Source: Mesostigma viride
Taxonomy: Eukaryota > Streptophyta > Mesostigmatophyceae > Mesostigmatales > Mesostigmataceae
NCBI GenBank assembly: GCA_009746045.1
Contig: RPFO01001083.1
Span: 67,501 to 92,500 of the forward strand
DNA length: 25,000 nt
Direction: 5' to 3'
Shown: in pieces, positions 10,576 through 17,953 of the stretch
Numbering within the stretch: the first letter of the stretch is position 1
How the letters are laid out: each line of letters opens with the position of its first letter
Position numbers and translations under genes: made by a program
Notes under the pieces: model-generated
Seen by the model: only the letters and a program-made list of their open reading frames with translations
Databases searched by the model: none
Told to the model about the DNA's origin: nothing

Positions 10576-10753
10576 CGGTGCAGCAGGGCGCTGTTAGGTT
10601 CCTCCCGTTAGGAGTTTCCATTGGTCCTATCGTAGTATAGAGCTTTGACATGGCTCTGTATATAGGTTTATAGCTGGGCGTTTGCTTTGGTTTGAGTGAT
10701 TTCACTCTGCTGATGTCAGTAAGTAATTGTATTTTTAGTACATATATATTCAT
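10576..10753 (+). mobile_element. LINE family B 3'-end fragment, copy a
   Basis: A severely 5'-truncated LINE copy of about 178 bases. It is near-identical to 10754-10944 and, inverted, to 12434-12626. It contains the last few codons and the 3' UTR of the LINE whose longer copy runs on the minus strand from 12434 upward. It ends in an A/T-rich ATATATTCAT tail, and the next copy starts directly there. Small differences from copy b (an extra GC near 10588, an extra ATGTCA near 10714) show separate histories. Confidence 0.8.
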
Positions 10754-10944
10754 GCTCCGCCGTACGCGGGCTGATTTTGCGGTGCAGCAGGGCTATTAGG
10801 TTCCTCCCGTTAGGCGTTTCCATTGGTCTTATCGTAGTATAGAGCTTTGACATGGCTCTGTATATAGGTTTATAGCTGGGCGTTTGCTTTGGTTTGAGTG
10901 ATTTCACTCTGCTGTAAGTAATTATATTTTTAATATATATTCAT
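10754..10944 (+). mobile_element. LINE family B 3'-end fragment, copy b
   Basis: A second 5'-truncated copy, abutting copy a with no spacer. It begins with the final codons of the LINE polyprotein (LRRTRADFAVQQGY, stop at 10797-10799) followed by the same 3' UTR and an ATATATTCAT tail. Because the C-terminal reading frame matches that of the long minus-strand copy, the repeat is a LINE 3' end and not a terminal inverted repeat of a DNA transposon. Confidence 0.82.
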
Positions 10945-12433
10945 GCGCTTGGCCACCCTCCCCTGCCGCATGGGCGGGTGTGGGCTCACCCGCGCCGCCC
11001 GCCTCGCCCCCGCCGCCTTCCTTGGCTCTGTTGCTCAGGCCTGGGCGGAGATCCGCCGGTTGGTGGTCCCCAGCGCCGTCAGCGCCAAATTTCCCGACTT
11101 GGTCACCCCATCCCCCTACCCCTTAATTGTTGCGCAGGCTGTGCAGGATTCTTACCAGTCGGGATCCAGCAGGCCTGCGACCTCGTCCGCCCCGCCCAGG
11201 CCGTCCACCGTCGCCTGCCCCGGGGCACCGGCACGCCCGGCGTGTCCACTGTCGTCAGTCCTAGCTAGTGTCTTCCTTGCCTGCGTCCATGAAAAACAGC
11301 AAAAGACCTACGCGGGTACTGCTACACTGTGCCGACTGGATGGGTCTGCATGCGAGCTTGAACGATCAGGCCGGGAAGGCTTGGCTTCACTCCGTTTCCC
11401 TTGAGGGGAGGCGTTGGGGCCGCATTCCTGCGCGCCCTCCCCATGAGCCCTTTGTTCACGCTGGTGCCGGCCTTAAGTTTATACGCCATCGCTCTCCGCC
11501 ACCAGCTGTTTGCCCCGCAACCTCACATCACGGCGGGTGCGTCCTGCGGCAGCTGCCCGGGCTTGCTCTCGATATACTACTGGGTCGACGCACTACATCG
11601 CGTGCATGGGTGGCCATGCAGCAGAACCAGAACTGGTTCCTCTATCTCCATACTGCTCTCCTTCAGGCCGGTGGTGTGTGCCATGGTTTGGTCGGGCTTT
11701 CCCCACTCTTGTACCATCAAGTGCGAGGACGCGGATGGGGCCGCCCTCTACTCACCCACCCACCGCCCCGACATTACCGTGCTTGACTACGATGGGCAGG
11801 TACGTTGCCTGACCTGCTCATCGATGTCTCCGTGGCTCGGCCGCTCTCCGGCCGCCACATATCCTCCGGGCGGCTGTGGATGCCGGCGCTGCAGCCGCTG
11901 TGGCTGAGAGCGACAAGTTTGCCTCCTACGGCAAATTATGTGGGGCCCCACCGGGTCATCCCCTTTGTCCTTGAGGAGTTCGGGGCCATGGGCCCCAAGA
12001 CGGCGGAGTTTTTCCACGATCAAGTGCATATGCTGCCAGCGCCGTGAAGACCGCCTCGACCTCGAGGGTCAGACTGCCATGCGTGGTCTGCCCGCACGTG
12101 GTCCTCGTATTGGCGGCAGCGCCTGTCACTCGCCCTCACTCGCACCGTGGCTGATGTCAGTGATGTGTTATTCCGTCGCATGCACCCGGGCCGACTTAGT
12201 CGCGACCCATGCGGTAGTAGATCCCTCCCAGGCCTGCCTGGTGCATTGGCCGGCAGCGATGCTGCCGGCGTGTCGTAGTTTTGTGATGTAGTTAGTTGTA
12301 CCTTGTGCAGCTGGCGTGATCCTTGCATGCCTGTGTCAGATTACTATTATTTTCTTCAAGGTTCTTCTTACGTTATTTTCGGGGTTTTCCTTATGTTGCA
12401 TGCCTATCTGGCCTCCGTAATTTATCGTTCTCA
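10945..12433 (+). pseudogene. LINE family C polyprotein, C-terminal part with REL endonuclease
   Basis: A 5'-truncated, frameshifted LINE copy. It opens with ATLPCRMGGCGLTRAARLAP then AAFLGSVAQAW, the block after the polymerase thumb of many LINE proteins. About 450 bases on comes FLRALPMSPLFTL in another frame. At 11764-11825 an RPD triplet and, after a frameshift, LLIDVSVARPLSGRHI form the RPD-x-D core of a restriction-like endonuclease. Downstream pieces in shifting frames are FASYGKLCG, HRVIPFVLEEFGAMGPKTAE, and WSSYWRQRLSLALTR. The last matches WTSYWRQRLSVALTR in the neighbouring minus-strand copy, so families B and C are related. Coding homology ends near 12290; the rest to 12433 is 3' UTR. 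The enzyme would have nicked target DNA for reverse transcription. This copy cannot. Confidence 0.82.
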
Positions 12434-14010
12434 ATGAATATATATTATAAAAATATAATTACTTGCAGCAGAGTGAAATCACTCAAACCAAAGCAAACGC
12501 CCAGCTATAAACCTAGATACAGAGCCATGTCAAAGCTCTATACTACGATAAGACCAATGGAAACGCCTAACGGGAGGAACCTAATAGCCCTGCTGCACCG
12601 CAAAATCAGCCCGCGTACGGCGGAGCATGATATCAGCCATGGCCCGAGTCAGCGCCACCGACAAGCGCTGACGCCAATATGACGTCCAGGTCCGCGCCGA
12701 CCATGGGGCCCGCTGGCCCTCCAGGTCCAGCCAGTCGATCCTCCCGGAGCCGGCAACACTCCTTGAAGAAGGCGGAGGTCAGGGGCCCCTGAATACATAT
12801 TCCCTAGGCTGGGGTTGCTGGGGTGGCAGGGGGCGCCTGCCAGGGCAGTGTGGTTGACGTGGATGACTGCCCCCCTCCAGCTATAGTATACCGGCTTCCC
12901 CCCTGCGGTCTGCTGAAGTGAGCTGGAGGTAGCTAGGTCGGCCATAGCTCCCGTCGCCGTTGTTGCTGTGCCAGGGTCAAGTCGTCGTCCAGAGTGTAGG
13001 AAGTCCTCGCGAGCTTCTTGCAGCGCTTAAGAAACAACAGCTTATCCGCCATGTACTCCGGCAAAGGTGACGAGCAGGGGAGCCGGTCCAGCCTTACTCC
13101 GCCCGTGGGGAAGGCGGACAGCCGACATTCTGAGCTCACCAGTGAGTTCCATGGGGGTAAGGATGTCGCTCTCAAACGCTATGGCAAGAGACTCGGAGTC
13201 CTCACCTCAGGCAGTGCCGGCTGGTCGAAGTGCTTGACGATGACGTTATGCCGCTGCGCTAGGTGATGTCGGCCTCCTAGCGGAGGTCGAGCGTTTGTTG
13301 CTTGAGCTGTGCCGCGATGGTGGAAGCGGTGGAGGTGGTGTGAATGTCCGCCTATAGGTCTGGGTGGGAGGAGCATCGTCGGCTCAGGGCCAGCAGGTGC
13401 TGGCCTCAGTGGCGGCAATGTCCTTCACCACCTGGGCGGTGAGGCCTGCGGTGTTATGCGGCAGGCACTCAAAAATGGCAATGCATATGGCAATGACAAT
13501 GGCGCTGTCGTGGAGGCGCTTGTTGATGTCGAGGAGCTGGGCCGTGATGGCGGCGGTGGATGCGGTGGTGGCGGTGGAGGTGGAGGCGAGGAGGGTGGAG
13601 GTGGAGGTGGCGCTGGTGGAAAGGTGAGGGAGCTCAGCAGCCAGTGTGCTGCCCATTGCTGCCACATCTGCAGCGACTCAGGGGAGTCACGTGCTGCTCG
13701 AAGGCGTCCTTAAGGAGGGAGCGGAAGGTGGATGCGGAAATGGAATGGGCCCAGATCTCACCGTCAGAGGGCATGAGGAGGGAGCAGAAAATGATGTGCT
13801 GGAGTAGGGGCCGGGGGCACCCAAACAGAAAGTTGGGGCCGCTGACCCAGGTGCCGTCCGGATGGATGAGGCGGTTGAGGCTGCGGAGATGGAGGCACAA
13901 CTCATACGTAAAGTGAGGCGTAGTCCCCGTAGAAGATGCAATGCATGGCAGTGCACGGGGCCAGGTATAACTTGGTCCAGTCGTGGTGGCGTCGACATTG
14001 AAGGGTTGGG
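12434..14010 (-). pseudogene. LINE family B, longer copy (minus strand)
   Basis: Reading down the minus strand: about 13900-13640 LRSLNRLIHPDGTWVSGPNF and SASTFRSLLKDAFEQHV; about 13660-13390, after a frameshift, a Ser/Thr-rich stretch then AQLLDINKRLHD; about 13070-12935 LPEYMADKLLFLKRCKK and LDDDLTLAQQQRRRELWPT; about 12900 YYSWRGAVIHVN; about 12710-12640 SARTWTSYWRQRLSVALTR; final codons LRRTRADFAVQQGY with TAG at 12583-12581. The 3' UTR runs to an AATATATATTCAT tail at 12434. It meets the tail of family C exactly. Frameshifts and a missing polymerase domain show that it is dead and internally deleted. The 5' limit near 14010 is approximate. Confidence 0.72.
13555..13625. repeat. GGTGGAGG-type cryptic repeat
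   Basis: A purine-rich imperfect trinucleotide and hexanucleotide repeat inside the Ser/Thr-rich part of the LINE remnant. Confidence 0.75.
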
Positions 14011-14414
14011 GCCGAAAGGCGGTTCTATTGGGCGCGGGACCTTCTGCTGGGCGACTGCCTTTGGGATCAGGCGATGCCGAATTAAGGCGAGGCCGCAGGG
14101 GGACCCGAGTGGACTACTAACGCTTGAGTAGTGTCACCGCTGCCTGCTAGGTCGGGCCGGAACTACCGGCAGCCGGAGCTGGAGGCGGATTTTCTTGGCT
14201 CATCGCAGCCGCCAGGCTGCGTTGCGTAGACGAGCGTTCGCTCGTTATAATATTGCGCGATAGCTTCGGGAAAGTATATCAGCGTGCGCGTCTTCGAAAG
14301 ACGAAGCGATTGTGATATTCGCGGCCGAATTATTTGGTGCCCAAACCTGAAAGTTATGAGCTCCGCCTTCAGCCATGGCTACCTCGTGGCTCGTACGCAT
14401 GGCCGGTCAATAAC
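14011..14414. other. No gene recognised; two small hairpins
   Basis: The left part may be the 5' end of the minus-strand LINE. Two short perfect hairpins lie at 14230-14245 (ACGAGCG/CGCTCGT, 2-base centre) and 14289-14303 (CGTCTT/AAGACG, 3-base centre). No coding family is recognised. Confidence 0.5.
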
Positions 14415-14732
14415 TACAGCTACTGTATTATGCTGTACAAAAAAAGCCAAGGTTCCCCTGACGACCCCGCCGAGTACTGAGCTGGAGTGTGCATGCGCAT
14501 CCAGAGCGCCCGCGCACTCAAGTTGTTCAAGCGCATGATCCTCGACCGACTTCATTCTGCTCTCGACCGTCACCTTGGGGAGAGTCAAATGGGCTTTCGT
14601 CCTGGGCGCAACAGGACCGTCATGGCCACTGATCTTCGTCGTGCGGCGTCTCTTCGAGGAAATCGCGCTCCTGCAGCCTGGTGAGTTTCCCGCCATCCTG
14701 GTCTTCGTCGACTTCATCAAGCCCTCAGGTTC
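14415..14732 (+). pseudogene. LINE reverse transcriptase fragment, finger/palm start
   Basis: The frame reads MLYKKSQGSPDDPAEY, stop (14478-14480), then RALKLFKRMILDRLHSAL, ESQMGFRPGRN and MATDLRRA. After a +1 shift near 14640 it reads RRLFEEIALLQPGEF and AILVFVDFIKP. These correspond to the conserved start of a LINE polymerase domain: K-kG...YRPI, the RL helix, Q-GFR-GR, and motif A (FVDF, whose Asp is a catalytic metal ligand). The rest of the polymerase is cut off after motif A, so this is both 5' and 3' incomplete. It cannot be joined confidently to any other copy here. Confidence 0.85.
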
Positions 14733-15155
14733 TGGTGAGGAGCCCGGCTAGGCCCTGGCGCCTGTGCCTAAGAATGTGGGAAACATACGGTAACCTGCAG
14801 CATGAGTTAGGTTTAGTCAGTTTAGTCTCTAGATATAGATAGGCTAGAACCGGTAGGACTATTTGCCTCCACGATCCATCCATCGGCGACTCCACAACTG
14901 GAGCACCAGTTTATGCTGTACAGAGTGATTGACTAACAGTTCTCCAGGCACACAGTGTTCACCATAAGCGTGACCATGCGAATACCTGCATCTTGCTGGC
15001 ACTCAATTCTAGCCAAAAAACTACAACCCTTCTTTTTTGTCTCTCTGAATGAAGCGCCTAAAGATTTCCGCCCCATCTGCTATCTAATGAGTGGCGTGAC
15101 ATTGATGCACTGCCTATTTCAGGATTGCCTACACTCGGACAAATAGGATGCAGCC
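14733..15155. other. No confident gene; faint RT-like trace
   Basis: A plus-strand frame at about 15040-15146 contains APKDFRPICYLMSG, which resembles the FRPI motif of LINE polymerases, but nothing else supports it. The rest has no recognisable content. The 3' UTR and polyadenylation site of the TPR gene should lie here on the minus strand, downstream of the stop at 15156. Confidence 0.4.
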
Positions 15156-15761
15156 TCATTGGCTGCCACTACTTGCCATAATGGCACGGATCTTGCTACC
15201 ATCCGCATCCAGCTCCCCTGCCCGCCTCGCATCCCCCCGCGCGTGCGCCAGCAGTGCCGCCGCCTCATAGTCCCCTAGAGCCCCCTCGTAATGCTTCAAG
15301 TGCGCACGCGCGAGCGCCCGCCGGCTCAGCAGCTTGAGCAAGCTGCCACTGCGGTCCCCTTTGATAGGCCACCCGCTGGCACCGAACAGATACTCCGTGG
15401 CAGGGCCGCTGGCGTCTAGGACGCGACCGCTCTGCTCCCTCGAGTTGGCTCGCAAGCTGTCCCGGACCGCTGGCGATACGTCCCATGGGCCGGCAATTCC
15501 CTTCCCTCCGGATGACATAAGCGCGCTCAGCGTGGCGCTCGGTGCTGGACATGGTTCATCACCACTGGGCGGGCTCGATCCTGCGTCGCTGCATTTTTGG
15601 AACCCGATCCCTTGGGAAGCCGTAATGCGGCTTGCCAACCAAACCCCTGCGGTGCTGCTTGTCAGGAGGGCTTCAATGGCTCCGTGGCAGTCGTCGACCG
15701 CGTCAGAGAAGCGTTCCAGGTGGATGTGGGCGGCCGCGCGGTTGGAGTAAAGAGGCCACAC
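15156..15761 (-). CDS. TPR gene, last exon
   Basis: Acceptor GTGCAG before 15761, phase 0, 201 codons and TGA at 15158-15156. It begins VWPLYSNRAAAH. Between the two TPRs is a Ser/Gly/Pro-rich stretch of about 100 residues that stays open throughout. It could be an in-frame retained intron, but I see no need to invoke one. Confidence 0.8.
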   Translation of the reverse strand: MWPLYSNRAAAHIHLERFSDAVDDCHGAIEALLTSSTAGVWLASRITASQGIGFQKCSDAGSSPPSGDEPCPAPSATLSALMSSGGKGIAGPWDVSPAVRDSLRANSREQSGRVLDASGPATEYLFGASGWPIKGDRSGSLLKLLSRRALARAHLKHYEGALGDYEAAALLAHARGDARRAGELDADGSKIRAIMASSGSQ

Positions 15762-17915
15762 CTGCACGCGAGACATCGACCCGTTCATAAAAACACGCAG
15801 TTATGGATCCATTCGTACAAACCCCCTCTGTGACCGATTCATGCGCAAAACACCCCGTTAGTGACCGGTCCATTCGTGAGGCACCCATTGGATGGGTGCA
15901 TCCAGACATGGGAAAAAAGAAATCGAAGCGCCGTTGCTTGTGATCAACCCTCCATGTCTCCCTCACGCCCCCCATATGCTGCGCTCGATCCCCCCCCCCT
16001 TTCCCTCGCACCCTGAAACGCCTTGCTTCACATTCTCCAAATAAATCCCCCCCACACCCTTCCACCTCACCCCATTCACCAATCACCTCCACAGACATTG
16101 TGCTCACCAGCACCTGATGGTTTTATGTTGGTCTACCCAATACTGTGCTTTGCTAACCCTCCGTACATGCATTGCCCTCCCCACCACAAAAACGCCGCTA
16201 ACCTCCTTCAAACAGTACACTTTGCTCACCTCCTCCAAGTGCTATGATTTGGTCACCTCCTTTAAGCTCCCTTAAGCTGTACTCTTTGCTCACCACCCCC
16301 AATGCTACGCTTAGCTTACCTCCTCCCCCCCGGACCTGCTGGCATCCGCCACCTGCAGCGCCGCCGAGTAGGCGGTGACGGCCCCCTCGTAGTCGCGCGC
16401 CTCGAATCGGGCGGCCGCGCGCCGCTTGAGCGTGGCGACTGGGGGAGGAGAGGTGGGCAGTATAAGGGGGCCCAAGTAACAACAAAGGGTAAACAAAGTT
16501 GTCAATTATGTATTCGAGTGACAGCGTGGGTAACCGCGGGCCGCTTGAGCCTGGTCACTGGAGGAGGAGATGTGGGCAGTAAAGGGGGGGGACACATCAG
16601 TAACAACACCCAGTAACAGCTAGGGGTAAATAAAGGTGTAAATTATTCGAGTGACAACGTGGGTGGCCGCGCGCCGCTTGAGCGTGGCGACTGTGAGCGG
16701 AGAGGTGGAGGGACAAGGGTCAAAGGAGGACGTTGGTGGCAGTAATGAAAACCGAAAATACCGAAGGATTAAGTGGAGTATCAGCGGGTGGCCGCGCGTC
16801 GCTTGAGCGCGGCATTCGGTTAAGGAGTGGGCAAGCAGAATGCCAGTAACAAGAGACAAAAGGAAAAAAGATGAAAGATTCGGACAAGGGACATCGACCA
16901 TGAGAAAGAAACAAGGACAGGAAGAAAGCACGACAAAGAAACAAGGAGGAAAGATGGTTGAGGATTCGGATGAGGGTCATCGGGTAGCTGCGCGCCGCTG
17001 GCGGGTGGCGACTGGGTGCGGAGAGGTGGGCAGTAAGGATAGGGACGGTAACAAGGGGGGTGACCATGTTTGATTCCCCATGTGATTGCCAGGTAGAGTA
17101 ACGAGAGAAAATTCAGGAAAGAATGTCAAGGTTGAGAAAAAAGATTGAACTCGCGAGTTGTCTGATTGAAACATAGGGAGGTTTCACCGGTTGACGCACA
17201 ACCCAACCTGGAACTAGGCCAGTGTCTCTAGTAATCGGAGGCATGCGTAAACTGTCCGCCGGACGTGTGCCACAAACCCTTACTAGAAACATTGACACGA
17301 CCTACCCCTGTGCCTCCTCCCCACCACACAAACGCGATAAAACCGTCATTGCCAACAAACGAAACGTAGGCTGGCTGCCGACAGTTGTTTGGTGTAGAGG
17401 CAGTAGTCCTCCTCTATCTACCTAGCTACCATGCTATACCGGGATCAGGAAACCAATGCCAATCAGCTCCTCACCAACTTTGTAACGCACCCTCAGGCAG
17501 GTGGTGGCAGCCCTACTCCGTGCATATTGCGCCGCGCTAGCATATTGAGCCGAGCTGTGTTGGGAATCCCATGCCAACGCCAATCATCGGCTCATTGCTA
17601 ATCAGGCACTCACTGCTAAGTTGCCACGCGCCATCCGGCCAGTAGTTGCAGTCATCCTCCACCTGCCAAGGTACAATGCTACTCTGGTAGCAGAGAACCA
17701 ACGCCAATGGCCTCATCACCAGCTTTGTAACGCACCATCGGGCGGCTGGCGGCAGTCCTCCACCTCCTGCAGGTCCTGCTCCAGATCCTGGGTGCCCGTG
17801 TGCTTGAGCCGGATCGCCTGATAGGGGTTGGGTAACAAATACGCTGAGAACTAGGGAACATTATGATACAGTCTCGAATCCAGTATCGTATCAAAAACTT
17901 CATTATTATTATTAC

Positions 17916-17953
<38 letters not shown>

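Noticed and set aside
10754-12626. DNA transposon with terminal inverted repeats of about 190 bp enclosing a LINE fragment
   Set aside because: The repeat encodes the last codons of a LINE protein followed by its 3' UTR, and a longer copy continues beyond one of the two repeats. Opposite-orientation LINE 3' ends explain it better.
13309-13713. Gly-rich protein on the plus strand
   Set aside because: Antisense to the Ser/Thr-rich LINE remnant; the Gly run comes from a GGTGGAGG repeat.
16095-17045. CRISPR-like array
   Set aside because: Repeats are diverged, of unequal spacing, and centred on eukaryotic splice signals.
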